Assembly: GCA_030848705.1 (NCBI GenBank)
Contig: CM061241.1
Span: forward strand, 79,679,178-79,743,177
Length of the DNA stretch: 64,000 bases
Direction of reading: 5' to 3'
Origin: Heracleum sosnowskyi
Lineage: Eukaryota > Streptophyta > Magnoliopsida > Apiales > Apiaceae
Below the pieces are notes generated by a model, which had not been told where the DNA came from, ran no database searches, and was given only the letters and a program-made list of their open reading frames with translations. Shown one piece after another: positions 40,427-50,379 of the stretch (position 1 is the stretch's first letter; the number at the start of each line of letters is the position of its first letter). The position numbers were made by a program, and so were the translations under genes.

Positions 40427-41450
40427 AGGAATTCGACCAGGAATCAGTACAAATTCGACCTGGAATTCGACTAGGAATCAGTACAAATTCGACCTGGAAT
40501 TCGACCAGGAATCAGTACAAATTCGACCTGGAATTCGACCAGGAATCAGTACAAATTCGACCTGGAATTCGACCAGGATTTCGACCAGGAATGGTCCCAG
40601 GTCGAAGGATTCGACCTCAGATTCTCGGTCATTTTCGACCAGGATCATTCGACCTCGGACATCCTTTTTTCGACCTCGTTTCTGGTCCCAGGTCGATGGG
40701 CTCGACCTCATTTTTCCAGCCTTTTTCGACTAGAACTCTTCGACCTCGAGCATCCATTTTTCGACCTCGATTCTAGTTCCAGGTCTTTTGTTTCGACCTC
40801 ATTTTTCCAGCCATTTTCGACTAGGATCATTCGACATCGATTTTAGTATATCTTCGACCTCGATTGATTGTGAGGTCGAAGCTGTCGACTTCACTTCATA
40901 AGCTTTTTTCGACCTCGACGTGTCGACTTCATTTCCATGTGTTTTCGACCAGGATTTCTTAGTTATCCTGGCTTTGTTTCGGTACGAGGTCGTATATTTC
41001 GACCTCGACTTCCCATACATTTTCGATCTCGCTTGCTCGATTTCATCCTCGTGTTTATTCGACCTCATTTTCGACTTCAACTAGCCATTTTTCGACCAGG
41101 AATTTCTGATTTCCTGACTTTATTTTGGTACGAGGTCGTTCAATACGACCTCGATTTCCCATGTATTTTCGATCTCAATCTCTCGACTTCGATCTAGGGT
41201 CTTTTCGACCTGGAATTTTTAATTTTTGACTTGTTTTGGTGCGAAGTCGATGGATACGACCTCAAATTCGTGTGTATTTTCGACTTGGGCCGTACGACCT
41301 CGATTTAGGGTCTTTTAGACCTTAGATCTTTAATTTTCTAGCTTTATTTAGGAGTGAGATCGAGTGATACGACCTCAATTTCCCATATACTTTCGACTTC
41401 AAGCCTTCAATGTCGATCAAGGGTCTTTTCGACCTCGATTTTGTTTTTAC
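40427..41450 (+). repeat. TTCGACC-rich tandem repeats in element C
   Basis: Part 1 (about 40427-40571): four near-identical 34-bp units, ATTCGACCAGGAATCAGT followed by ACAAATTCGACCTGGA. Part 2 (to about 41450): degenerate longer units with landmarks GG(T/A)(A/G)CGA(G/A)GTCG at 40981, 41127, 41238 and about 41351, spacing 146, 111 and 113. Each unit includes ATACGACCTCGATTTCCCAT and TCGAC-type motifs. Part 3, from about 40600 to 40980, holds shorter TTCGACCTC repeats. The block lies between the 3' LTR and the promoter of the plus-strand gene. Confidence 0.85.
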
Positions 41451-41684
41451 CTTGGTTTTATTCCAAGATTTATTTTTGGATTTTGAATAGGCCAATTTTA
41501 ATTTGGACTTAAATCTTTCCAGCCTTTGGCTTTAACGGGCCTTATTTGATTTGGGCTTCGATTTTGCCTGAGATTTAATTTATTTGGGCTTTTGCCTTTG
41601 TAATCCTTAAATGGATTTTTATGGGCCTTACTGGCTGTAGACGGTTGCCCTTCCTTAACCGGTAGGGTTTCCAGTCATCTTGTG

Positions 41685-41692
41685 TATATAAG
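41685..41692 (+). promoter_or_regulatory. TATA box for the antisense gene of element C
   Basis: TATATAAG followed by a pyrimidine-rich start region (TTCATTATTCTCTTCACTTC), about 300 bp before the ATG. It sits on the strand opposite to gag-pol and directly after the tandem repeats. Confidence 0.55.
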
Positions 41693-41845
41693 AGTGATTT
41701 TTCATTATTCTCTTCACTTCATACTTCTTTTCCTCCGAAAATTTCTCTCTAGTCTTCATAGTTTTTTCTCTCTTTTATTCCGTGGTAAGGCGATTCCCGG
41801 CGAGTTTTTGTACGGTGGTGATCTCGTTTTTCTGGGATAAATCTT

Positions 41846-41992
41846 CATCCCTTGAAGATTCCTGGGTTTTCATCTTCATCCCTTGAAGATTTCTGGGATT
41901 CTTTGAAGATTTTCTGAGAATTTCTTTGAAGATTTGAAGATTTGAAGATTTTTCTGGGGTTTTTTTCTGGGATTTCTCTTGAAGATTTGAAG
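41846..41992 (+). repeat. TTGAAGATT short repeats in the antisense-gene leader
   Basis: Around ten copies of TTGAAGATT(T/C), often followed by CTGGG, in the 5' leader just before the ATG. Likely slippage-prone untranslated sequence. Confidence 0.6.
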
Positions 41993-43830
41993 ATGTTTGA
42001 CAAAACTTCTCAACGCCTCCAGAAAATGAACAAAGCTTCTAAGAGAGGTATCATCATTCGTTCTTCTCATATGTCACTTCAAGATATGATTTTAGAACGT
42101 AGTGATGAATATCCTTCTGTGTCCCACTTAGATTCTTTTGACTGTAGTAACAAATTCCATGAAATCGATTTAATTAGGGACTATAACAAAATGTATAGGG
42201 TTAAGTCCCCTTATAGGTTAGTCCCAGCTGGCCCAGGGGACCGTTCTTGCCATTGGCGTCCTGATGTTTTATGCATTTACAAGGATGCCATTGTCGCGGG
42301 ACTCAGGTTCCCTTTCCATGAGTTTATTCCCAGGCTTTTGGCTGATGTTGGGATCAACCCTTGCCAACTTCCTCCAAACGCCTGGAGAATCATTATGTGT
42401 TTCATTGTCCTTTGTTTGAAGAACAATTTTCCTTTGTCTGTAGCTTTGTTTAGAAAAATTTTCCAATTTAAGAATAGCTCAGCCATTACTTTGGGTTGGG
42501 TTTATATCAACCACTGTCCTTCCACTCCCCCCATATTTCACCCCAAATCTATTCCAGATAACAACCCCAAATGGAAAGAGGAGTTTATGTATTTGATTTG
42601 GGAAGGAGGGGATTGGGGCACCCTTTTTCGTAGTTCCTTTAGTAGGATTTCAGATGGTAGCCCTAGTAATATCGTCCTGAATGATGAGGAGGCCCATGCA
42701 TATGCTGAGCTCACAAAGGATGATTATGCCACATTGGCTTGGGTGCTCCTGGACGAGTTCCAGCTTAAGTCCTTGGGACTTTCAAACGTTTCTGATAAGG
42801 GTAATTATCACCTCATATTTTCCTTTGTTTATTTAAGATTGTCTTATACCAACTGTTTCTTTCCTTGTGTTTTTTGCAGCTGCGGTCTTTATTAATAAGA
42901 CCAACGAGCCCGAAGATGGGGAAACAGCAAGGATGAAGAGGGAACGTTTGGGAGGGAAGGACTCTCGTGCTTCCAGTGTTCCAGCTTTTATAAGGCCCCA
43001 TGTGGACCTTACTGATGATGTTGAGGGTCCTGCCTCGGCCAGGAGCTCAGTTTGGCGCCCCAACTGGGGTCTTAGGAAGAAGGACACTGTGGTGGGAGTG
43101 TCCAAGCATGCTGTGGAGTGGTCCTACCATTCTTTGACTCCTTGTGACTACAAGGACTTTGTCTCCAACTCCACCATTGAGGGGGTGGAGCATGCTGGAT
43201 CTCAAGCTATGGCTGCTGTAAGTATTTCTCCTCTTTTTTCTTTGTAGTTAATAATGTATTTCAAGTTTAAGTATTTGACTTGTAACTTGCTTGTAGGTTA
43301 ATGCCAACTACCAAGGGGCTCTCTTTCAAGCCAAGGCTTGGCGCTCATCTTCTGAGGCCAACCAAGGCAAGTTTGAGAAGTCCCAAGAGGAGGTGGGCTC
43401 ACTGAAGGCTACCTTGGCCAGGAAGGAGAAGGAGTTGGCTGACTCCCAGGCTGAGCTGGTGTCTTTGAGGAAAGGCAAGGATGACTTCATCGACGAGTAC
43501 CTTGACTCCACGGAGTACGAGGACTTGATTGATAAGCATGACGAGCTCCTCTTCCCAGTTCAGTATACTAAGGGATGGGATGACGCTTTTTCTGCTGTTT
43601 TGGAGAAGATGCCTGGTTCTCTCCTTATTTCTGATTTTCCAAGCCCTCACCTTCCTACTCCTTTGGAGGTGGCTTTGGCTGGAGAGGACGAGATGGAGGA
43701 GGATGACAGGATCTTAGACCTGGATCACCTTTCTTCACCTAGTCAGACTGCCGGGGCTGATGATGCTGCCCTTCGCTCTAGAGAGGAAGAGGAGGAGGAG
43801 GAGGAGGAGGACGTGGACAAGGAAGATTAG
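41993..43830 (+). CDS. Spliced accessory gene antisense to gag-pol of element C
   Basis: Three exons with good borders and matching phases: 41993-42800 (G|GTAATT), 42880-43217 (TTTTTGCAG|C to GCT|GTAAGT) and 43297-43830 (CTTGTAG|G), giving 559 residues. Residues from ~70 resemble the 'putative gypsy type transposon' domain seen in plant proteins (LRFPFHEFIPRLLADVGINP, WRIIMCFIVLC), named from memory. Exon 3 is coiled-coil-like (KATLARKEKELADSQAELVS) and ends in an acidic run of Glu before DVDKED. Start chosen at ATG 41993; upstream in-frame codons lack ATG. No stops or frameshifts, unlike gag-pol on the other strand. The function is unknown; similar antisense ORFs are reported in Retand-type elements. 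Confidence 0.8.
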
Positions 43831-44146
43831 GTGTAGTTTCTTTTGTAGTTCTTGTTTATGGCCTTTCTTGGCTTGTACCAGTATTGATGTACTTTTGGCC
43901 TACGGGCTTAACTTAACTCTTATTTAAGTTTTTATTTATATCTGGTGGCCATTCATGGCTTGTATTATTTTTCTTGCTTCTTGAATGTTTGTCAACACTC
44001 ATAGTATATAAGCTTTAAAACATGAAAATACTGAATTTATTCATAACTTGAAAATGGGATCAACCCTTACATAGTATCCAAGTTTAAGAACTTGGGTTGG
44101 TTTTATCAAACCTTATTCATAGTAGTGAGTCCTCCTAGGAAACACC
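43831..44146. other. Shared 3' region between the antisense gene and pol of element C
   Basis: The two genes converge here, with stops at 43828-43830 (plus) and 44147-44149 (minus). AT-rich with no coding sense; it presumably serves as 3' UTR for both strands. Confidence 0.5.
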
Positions 44147-44617
44147 TTAAACATAATAAATTTTCAAATTGGAGGCATGCCAAGTCCTTGGCACCTCATG
44201 CCCTTCAAGGGTTTCTAGTTTGTATGAGCCTCGACCAAATACGTTCTTGACGCGATATGGTCCTTCCCAATTTGGGGCCAACTTCCCTTTTTGTCCAACT
44301 CCGGATGCTTCAATCTTTCTGAGAACCAAATCTCCTTGACGAAAGAATCTTTCTTTAACCCTAAGGTTGTAGTAGAAAGATGCCTTCTTTTGATGTTCAA
44401 CTATCTTGGCGTTTGCCTCATCTCTAACTTCGTCAATTAGATCTAAAGCTAGCCTCAAGCCTTCTTCATTTTCTTCTGGTTCATAAGCCTCGACTCTTGG
44501 AGATGTGTGAGTAATCTCTACTGGAACCACTGCCTCTGCCCCATATGCCAGCAAGAAGGGGGTAGCTCCAGTGGTGACTTTACAAGTAGTACGATATGCC
44601 CACAGTATGGGGAACAA
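44147..44617 (-). CDS. Element C integrase C-terminal part
   Basis: 156 residues in the same frame as the integrase core after one TAG. The stop stands where a Trp codon would be expected from family sequences, so a G-to-A change is likely. Motifs: LWAYRTTCKVTTGATPFLL, EAVVPVEI, then the small SH3-like region (FRQGDLVLRKI, LAPNWEGPYRV, YKLETLEGHEVPRTWHASNL). No chromodomain follows, as expected for the Tat lineage. Confidence 0.9.
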   Translation of the reverse strand: MFPILWAYRTTCKVTTGATPFLLAYGAEAVVPVEITHTSPRVEAYEPEENEEGLRLALDLIDEVRDEANAKIVEHQKKASFYYNLRVKERFFRQGDLVLRKIEASGVGQKGKLAPNWEGPYRVKNVFGRGSYKLETLEGHEVPRTWHASNLKIYYV

Positions 44618-44626
44618 TTCGTCTAC

Positions 44627-45895
44627 CTAAGTGTTTCTGGAGCGCTCAACTCTTTTCTTCAGTCCATCTAGGATAATTCGATTTGCAACTTCAGCTTGCC
44701 CATTTGCTTGAGGATGGGCAACAGAAGTGAAGCGCAACTTGATATCATTCTCATCACAATATTTCTTGAACTCATCATTGTTGAATTGAGTTCCATTGTC
44801 CGTAACCAGGACTCGTGGAATTCCATACCTGCATATCACATTTTCCCAGAAGAAGTGCATCACTTGCTTGGTGGTTATCTTGGCTAAGGGTTTAGCCTCA
44901 ATCCACTTGGTGAAGTAGTCGATTGCTACTATCAAAAACTTTCTTTGAGCACTTGCCATTGGAAATGGCCCAAGTATATCCATTCCCCACATAGCAAAGG
45001 GGATAGGTGAGTTAATGGATGTCATCATCTCTGGTGGTTGTCTAACCACTGGTGCATGTTTCTGGCACCGTTCACACTTCTTTACATAGCTTTTAGCATC
45101 AGCAAGCATGCTTGGCCAATAGAAACCTAGGCGGGTGACTTTATGAGCAAGGGCTCTGCCCCCCAAGTGTTGCCCACAGATTCCTTCATGCACTTCCTTT
45201 AGGGCCAATTCTGCCTCTTGAGGTCTCAAACATTTCAGATATGGAATGATGAAAGACTTCTTGTATAGGAGTCCCTCAATCAGGGCATACCTTAGTGCTC
45301 TCACATACAACTTTCGTGCTTCTGAGGTATCGTTGGGTAGCCACCCAGTTTCCAGATGAGCTTTGATGGGATCCATCCAACAGCTGCCAACATCAATGGG
45401 TGCTACCAACTTTCCGTTGATGCTTGGGGTCTTCAAGACTTGGAAGTATACACTCCCTGCATAGTTTTCAATTTCAGAAGAAGCAAACTTAGACAGGGCA
45501 TCAGCCTTCACGTTCTCTTCCCTTGGAATGTGCTCCACATAGCATTCATCAAATTGTGTCATGATGGCTTTGACAAGTTTCAAGTACTTGGCCATGACTT
45601 CATCTCTGGCCTCAAATTCCCCATTTACTTGGGAAACCACTAGCCTCGAGTCTCTACATACTTTCAGGGTTTTGACCCTCAAGGCTCCAGCCAGCCCTAA
45701 GCCAGCTATCAGAGCTTCATACTCAGCCTCATTGTTTGTCGTTGGGAAGTCAAGTTTTAGTGCATACTCTATGAGAAATCCATCAGGACTTTTTAGCACT
45801 AAACCGGCTCCACTTGATTTTGTTTTTGATGCTCCATCAAAATAGAGCACCCAATATTCTTTGAAGTCCATTTCTTGATCTTTCTTGTCTTCCAT
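44627..45895 (-). CDS. Element C second RNase H-like domain and integrase core
   Basis: A 422-residue frame. Residues ~12-145 are a second RNase H-like domain (WVLYFDGASKTKSSGAG, NNEAEYEALIAGL, CRDSRLVVSQVNGEF, NVKADALSKFAS), whose presence next to integrase identifies the Tat lineage. Integrase follows: H2C2 zinc finger (HEGICGQHLGGRALAHK, CERCQKHA) and a core with D, D, E in WGMDILGPF, VTDNGTQF and PQANGQAEVAN. It ends at TAG 44627-44629, in frame with the rest of integrase. Confidence 0.92.
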   Translation of the reverse strand: MEDKKDQEMDFKEYWVLYFDGASKTKSSGAGLVLKSPDGFLIEYALKLDFPTTNNEAEYEALIAGLGLAGALRVKTLKVCRDSRLVVSQVNGEFEARDEVMAKYLKLVKAIMTQFDECYVEHIPREENVKADALSKFASSEIENYAGSVYFQVLKTPSINGKLVAPIDVGSCWMDPIKAHLETGWLPNDTSEARKLYVRALRYALIEGLLYKKSFIIPYLKCLRPQEAELALKEVHEGICGQHLGGRALAHKVTRLGFYWPSMLADAKSYVKKCERCQKHAPVVRQPPEMMTSINSPIPFAMWGMDILGPFPMASAQRKFLIVAIDYFTKWIEAKPLAKITTKQVMHFFWENVICRYGIPRVLVTDNGTQFNNDEFKKYCDENDIKLRFTSVAHPQANGQAEVANRIILDGLKKRVERSRNT

Positions 45896-47730
45896 TATTC
45901 TTCCTGCCCCCCGACTTCTTGGTTGTCAATGGTGCATTCAACCATGAAGTCAGCAAGTGCTTGAGCTTTTATGGCCGTTCGAGGCTTATACTTGATGTCG
46001 AATTCACCCAATTTAATGGCCCATTTGATCAATCTTCCACTAACTTGAGGGCCATGCAAGATGTTTCTTAGAGGTTGATCAGTCAAGACCTCTATCTTGT
46101 GAGCCTGGAAGTAAGGGCGTAGCTTTCTTGAGGCCATTATCAAGGCTAAGGCAAACTTCTCAATCGTTGAGTAGTTTATTTCTGCCCCATATAGGATCTT
46201 GCTCACATAGTAGATGGGTTTCTGAACCTTTAACTCCTCTTTTACCAAAACGGCTCCAAGGGCTGTGCTAGAGACCGCCAAGTACAGATAGAGAATTTCC
46301 CCTGGCTTGGGTTTTGCTAACAGCGGTGCCTCAACCATGTATTTCTTCAGGGCCTCAAAGGCCTCTTGGCTCTCAGTTGTCCATTCAAAGTTTTTCACAT
46401 TCTTAAGTGCTTTGAAGAAAGATAAGCACTTTTCTCCTGACTCGGAGATAAATCTTCCCAATGCAGCCACTCTTCCCGTTAATTTTTGGACATCCTTGAC
46501 AGTCTTTGGTGGTTCCATGTCTAGAATTGCTTTGATTTTGTCGGGATTGGCCTCGATTCCTCTCTTGGAAACCATTAGGCCTAAAAACTTTCCCGAACCT
46601 ACACCAAAGGCACACTTAGCTGGATTCAACATCATCTTGTGGTGCCTTAGCACTTCAAATGCCTCTCGGAGGTGCTCAATGTGATCGGCCTTATCGAGGC
46701 TCTTGACTAACATGTCATCTACGTAGACCTCCATGGTTTTTCCAATTAGGTGTCCAAAAATTTTGTTTACCAATCTTTGGTAGGTTGCCCCTGCATTCTT
46801 AAGTCCAAATGCCATGACTAGATAACAGAAAACGCCAAAGTCAGTGATGAATGATACCTTGGAGATGTCATCCTTGTGCATTTTGATTTGGTTGTATCCA
46901 CTGAAGCCATCCATAAAGCTGAGCATCTCGTGTCCAGCTGTAGCATCTATCAATGCGTCAATCCTTGGTAAGGGAAAACAATCCTTAGGACATGCATCAT
47001 TCAAGTCAGTGAAGTCCACACACATCCTCCATTTTCCATTGGCCTTTTTGACCATTACGGGGTTAGCCAACCATTCTGGGAATTGGATTTCCTCAATGAA
47101 CCCGGCCTCTAAAAGCTTTTCAACTTCTTGTTTAATGGCCTCTTGTCTTTCTGGAGCAAAATTTCTCTTCTTTTGTTTCACCGTTTTTCTTTCAGGATCT
47201 ACATTCAACTGGTGAGTTATCAATTGGGGATCAATCCCAGGCATGTCAGCTACTGTCCAAGCGAAAACGTCATTATTTTCTTGAAGAAAAGATACGAGTT
47301 TGCTTTTCAATGGCTCAGGTAGTAGTGCTCCAACATATGTCACCTTCTCTGGCTCACCTGAGACTAAGGGAATAGGGACCAAGTCCTCAGCTGGTTTCCC
47401 TCTTCTGTCCTCATTGTCACTTGTATCCATATCTTCAATTGGGAGAACCTGCCCCCCGATTCCATCAGGCCTTAACGCGGCTACATAACAACTTCTAGCC
47501 ATTTTTTGGTCTCCCCGTTCTTCACCAATCTCATTCCTCGTGGGGAATTTGATTTTCAGATGGTAAGATGAGGCGACAGCCTTAAACGCATGAAGACCCG
47601 TCCTTCCAAGGATCACATTGTAGGTCGAATTTGCCTTTATAACTATGAAATTCAACATCTGAGTAGACGTATTCGACCCTTGCCCCATTGTCATTGGGAG
47701 TTGGATGGTGCCTTCCACCTTTGATTCCAC
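45895..47730 (-). CDS. Element C reverse transcriptase and first RNase H
   Basis: A 611-residue frame, in frame with the protease after one TAG. The protease end (NVILGRTGLHAFKAVASSYH) leads to the reverse transcriptase: KWRMCVDFTDLNDACPKD, DGFSGYNQI, FGLKNAGATYQRLVN and the catalytic YVDDMLVKS. A gypsy RNase H follows (VSSTALGAVLV, IEKFALALIMASRKLRPYFQ, LTDQPLRNIL). The frame ends GGQEE at a TAA that overlaps the next ATG (TAATGG), so the following domain is in the +2 frame. That is either a 1-nt frameshift or a natural overlap. Confidence 0.92.
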   Translation of the reverse strand: MESKVEGTIQLPMTMGQGSNTSTQMLNFIVIKANSTYNVILGRTGLHAFKAVASSYHLKIKFPTRNEIGEERGDQKMARSCYVAALRPDGIGGQVLPIEDMDTSDNEDRRGKPAEDLVPIPLVSGEPEKVTYVGALLPEPLKSKLVSFLQENNDVFAWTVADMPGIDPQLITHQLNVDPERKTVKQKKRNFAPERQEAIKQEVEKLLEAGFIEEIQFPEWLANPVMVKKANGKWRMCVDFTDLNDACPKDCFPLPRIDALIDATAGHEMLSFMDGFSGYNQIKMHKDDISKVSFITDFGVFCYLVMAFGLKNAGATYQRLVNKIFGHLIGKTMEVYVDDMLVKSLDKADHIEHLREAFEVLRHHKMMLNPAKCAFGVGSGKFLGLMVSKRGIEANPDKIKAILDMEPPKTVKDVQKLTGRVAALGRFISESGEKCLSFFKALKNVKNFEWTTESQEAFEALKKYMVEAPLLAKPKPGEILYLYLAVSSTALGAVLVKEELKVQKPIYYVSKILYGAEINYSTIEKFALALIMASRKLRPYFQAHKIEVLTDQPLRNILHGPQVSGRLIKWAIKLGEFDIKYKPRTAIKAQALADFMVECTIDNQEVGGQEE

Positions 47731-47742
47731 TCCATTGAATCC

Positions 47743-47949
47743 CTATATGGGCATATTCGAGGGTGTTAACTGAGAATCAGTGTAACCCATCTTGATAAAG
47801 GCATCGTGGAACAAGATGTCCACTGAGGCTCCATTGTCGACCAGGACTCTCTTTGTCTCGGAATTTCCAATCACAGGTATGATGACTAGAGGGTCATCGT
47901 GGGGGAACTTCACCCCTTCCAAGTCTGAATCATTAAAGCCTATTGACAC
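47743..47949 (-). CDS. Element C protease segment
   Basis: A 68-residue piece of the same frame as Gag, between two nonsense codons. It has the aspartic protease active site in RVLVDNGASVDILF (D-N-G rather than D-T/S-G; Asn at the second position is often seen in Tat-type elements as I recall) preceded by HDDPLVIIPV. The bounding stops are TAA 47950-47952 and TAG 47743-47745. Confidence 0.85.
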   Translation of the reverse strand: MSIGFNDSDLEGVKFPHDDPLVIIPVIGNSETKRVLVDNGASVDILFHDAFIKMGYTDSQLTPSNMPI

Positions 47950-49842
47950 TTATGTTCTGGCACGCTTTGGTGCTTCTCCAACCACAATCATTACCTCTCG
48001 GGCATAAGCTTTTCTTGAGTTTCGGGAGGACCCAGCAGCAGTTGGCCCTCCGAAAATCATGTTGATTACTGGCCCTCGGGGCTTGGGATTCCGATCTCGA
48101 TCGTTGTCCCTTCTGTCATAATCCTTCCTTTCATAATTTCCCATTTGGCTCCCTTGGCTTCCATCCTTAGTGAACTTACTGAGTTTTCCTCTTCGTATCA
48201 GAAATTCAATCTCATCTTTCAATTGCCTACAATCGTCGGTGTCATGACCGACTTCTTTGTGGAACCGACAAAACTGATTTTGGTTTCGTTTGGACAAATC
48301 AGCCCTCATTGGCTTTGGCCATTTGAGATCTTCTTCCTTGGCTATCTCCATCAGAATTTGACTCCTGGGAGTATTCAATCTTGCATATTCTGTAAACTTT
48401 GGCCCGAAATTACCTTTCTTAGGTGGAGAATCAGAATCCTTTGACGTTCTGGGAAAATTTTCCTTGACGTCGTACTCCTGAACATCCTTTCTTTTCTTCG
48501 AGCTTCCACTGTCGCCAGCGGTGGGTTCATACTTCCTCATGCTTTCCTCAGCCTTGATGTACTTTCCGGCTCTATCTTGGAGCTTCAGCATGCTCTCTGG
48601 TGGATGTTTAGCCAATGACCTCCTGAAGTGGTCATCAGTAGTTCCTTGTTGCAGGGCTATCATAGCCATTTTGTCATCTAAGTCCGGGACTTTCAAAGCC
48701 TCCCGAGTGAATCGATTGATGTAGTCCCTTAGGGCTTCATTCTTTCCTTGACGTATTGCCATGAGCGATGCAGAGCTTTTCTCATGCACCCTTCCACTAA
48801 TGAACTGATTGATAAAAGCCTTACTCAATTCCTTGAACGACCCAATAGAGTTGGGAGGTAGACGGTTATACCAACGTTGGGCCATGCCTGCCAAGGTTTG
48901 CGGAAACGCCCTACACTTGACCGCATCGTTGGTTGGCTGCAACGGCAGTGCATTGGAGAAAGTCCTTACATGATTTGCGGGATCCCCCGTTCCATCATAA
49001 GCCTTGATTGTCGGCATCTTGAATTTTCTGGATATAGCCGTTTTCATGATGTCTTGTGTGAATGGTGGTGTAGGATCGTCAGGATCTCCTAGGGGCAACA
49101 GAACACTAGGATCACCCCTTGGGGCTTCGGCCCTTTTGCTCCTTCTTGCCGGGGAATCCAAGTTGATTATCGGGATCCCTTCAGTCGTTCGGCCCCGAGA
49201 TTGAGCGACCTCTTCTTCAGCAAGGAGTTTTTTTAGCCTTGCAGTCTCTGCCTCATGGACTGCAAGTTTCTCCCTAGTAGTTTGGGGTTGTTCCCGATTG
49301 GTTTGGGAAGAACGTCTTCTTCTTGGGGCAACGTCCCTCTCATCTCCTGTTGAGTAATTCTCGTCCTCGGTATAGGGACCCGAAAAGTCTTGAATCAAAG
49401 GGGTTTGTCTCGTTTGGGGTCCCAGACCTTGAATATAAGGGGGCACATATGCCTCATGGTAGATTGGATTAGCTCCACTACCACCAGTTGGGGGTCGAGG
49501 GGGCATGCCATAGCTTGGCATCCCCAAAGTCTGATTCGCGTATTGAGGGAGATCAGTAATATGGAGTTGAAGGCTCCTCGGGGCATTCATGAGCAGCGGG
49601 GAGGTAGTGATTGGTTGCTGGTGAACGGTCTGTTGTGGATTAGATCCATGAATGACCATCTGTAGGGGATTCGTCCCTTCAATAGAAATCGGGATTTCCG
49701 GTCCTTGAGTGTTGGTGGGGATATTCGCCCCTTCAATGCCAGTAGTTGGCGGTGGTTGATTTCCGTGAGTATCAGCCTCAGAGGTGACAGGGCGATCCTC
49801 AGGAGTTTGAGTATCTCGAGCTGTTCTTCGTGTGTTTGCCAT
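47950..49842 (-). CDS. Element C Gag
   Basis: A 630-residue frame starting 33 bases inside the 5' LTR. The N-terminal ~200 residues are Pro/Thr/Gln-rich. The retrotransposon Gag domain follows (AYDGTGDPANHVRTFSNAL, MAQRWYNRLPPNSI, FINQFISG, EALRDYINRFTREAL). A single zinc-finger-like motif, CRFHKEVGHDTDDC, precedes INMIFGG, the usual lead-in to the protease. It ends at TAA 47950-47952, but the frame runs straight on into protease, so this stop is a single-base nonsense change in a gag-pol polyprotein. Confidence 0.92.
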   Translation of the reverse strand: MANTRRTARDTQTPEDRPVTSEADTHGNQPPPTTGIEGANIPTNTQGPEIPISIEGTNPLQMVIHGSNPQQTVHQQPITTSPLLMNAPRSLQLHITDLPQYANQTLGMPSYGMPPRPPTGGSGANPIYHEAYVPPYIQGLGPQTRQTPLIQDFSGPYTEDENYSTGDERDVAPRRRRSSQTNREQPQTTREKLAVHEAETARLKKLLAEEEVAQSRGRTTEGIPIINLDSPARRSKRAEAPRGDPSVLLPLGDPDDPTPPFTQDIMKTAISRKFKMPTIKAYDGTGDPANHVRTFSNALPLQPTNDAVKCRAFPQTLAGMAQRWYNRLPPNSIGSFKELSKAFINQFISGRVHEKSSASLMAIRQGKNEALRDYINRFTREALKVPDLDDKMAMIALQQGTTDDHFRRSLAKHPPESMLKLQDRAGKYIKAEESMRKYEPTAGDSGSSKKRKDVQEYDVKENFPRTSKDSDSPPKKGNFGPKFTEYARLNTPRSQILMEIAKEEDLKWPKPMRADLSKRNQNQFCRFHKEVGHDTDDCRQLKDEIEFLIRRGKLSKFTKDGSQGSQMGNYERKDYDRRDNDRDRNPKPRGPVINMIFGGPTAAGSSRNSRKAYAREVMIVVGEAPKRART

Positions 49843-49856
49843 GGTTGATGTTGTCT

Positions 49857-49873
49857 CCCCACAGTCGGCGCCA
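49857..49873 (-). promoter_or_regulatory. Primer binding site of element C
   Basis: Minus strand TGGCGCCGACTGTGGGG starts two bases after the 5' LTR. TGGCGCC is the usual 3'-end complement in plant gypsy PBSs; I did not assign the tRNA. Confidence 0.8.
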
Positions 49874-49875
49874 AA

Positions 49876-50379
49876 TGTTGTGGATTAAAAAACGTACTTG
49901 TATATTAGCTGCTAAGATTAATGAGCTTCGAGCTTTAATGGTTGCACTCGTGTTTCCGGACTAAATTGGTCCTCACAAGATGCCTACGTATCTCAAATTA
50001 TTATTGAGAATCAAGCCAAAGACGTAGTTCTGATTGTAGGATCAGGGTCCTTATATAGGCGTTTGGAGCCTTGTATTTATGGTACGTTTAGGAGACTTAG
50101 CGAATAAGTCTTATTTTTGATATTGGATAAGTATTGTATTTCTTGATGAAGAATTCTTTTCCTTGTTGATAAAGGTTATGACTCATTAATTGCCTTTAAT
50201 TGGGATTCTGGATCCTTCTTTGACCAGTTTGCCATAATTTGGACTCTTTTTATGAGCTGTATATTTTCCCTATTCATTAATTACGAAATTAATGAATAAT
50301 TAGGGTGTCGGGCCTTAAATACCGGCCTTTTGTTTGACTAGTCAATTATATTTCTATAATTACTTTTCTGACCATATCA
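49876..50379 (-). repeat. 5' LTR of element C
   Basis: 504 bp. On the minus strand GCCTATATAAGG (plus 50049-50060) is a good TATA box. Confidence 0.95.

Larger units (their letters stand above)
39803..50379 (-). mobile_element. Element C: Ty3/gypsy Tat-lineage (Retand-like) retrotransposon, full length
   Basis: 504-bp LTRs (TGTTGTGG...ATATCA) at 39803-40306 and 49876-50379 differ at about six positions. TSD ACGGG is at 39798-39802 and 50380-50384. PBS and polypurine tract are present. Gag-pol on the minus strand has protease, reverse transcriptase, a first RNase H and then a second RNase H-like domain before integrase, the mark of the Tat lineage. On the plus strand, between pol and the 3' LTR, are a spliced gene and a tandem-repeat block, as described for Retand elements. 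Three in-frame stops and one frame change break gag-pol. Confidence 0.93.

Noticed and set aside
46307..47215. Plus-strand frames of 125 and 123 residues in element C
   Set aside because: Antisense shadows of the reverse transcriptase gene. Unlike the spliced gene at 41993-43830 they have no exon structure or motif.
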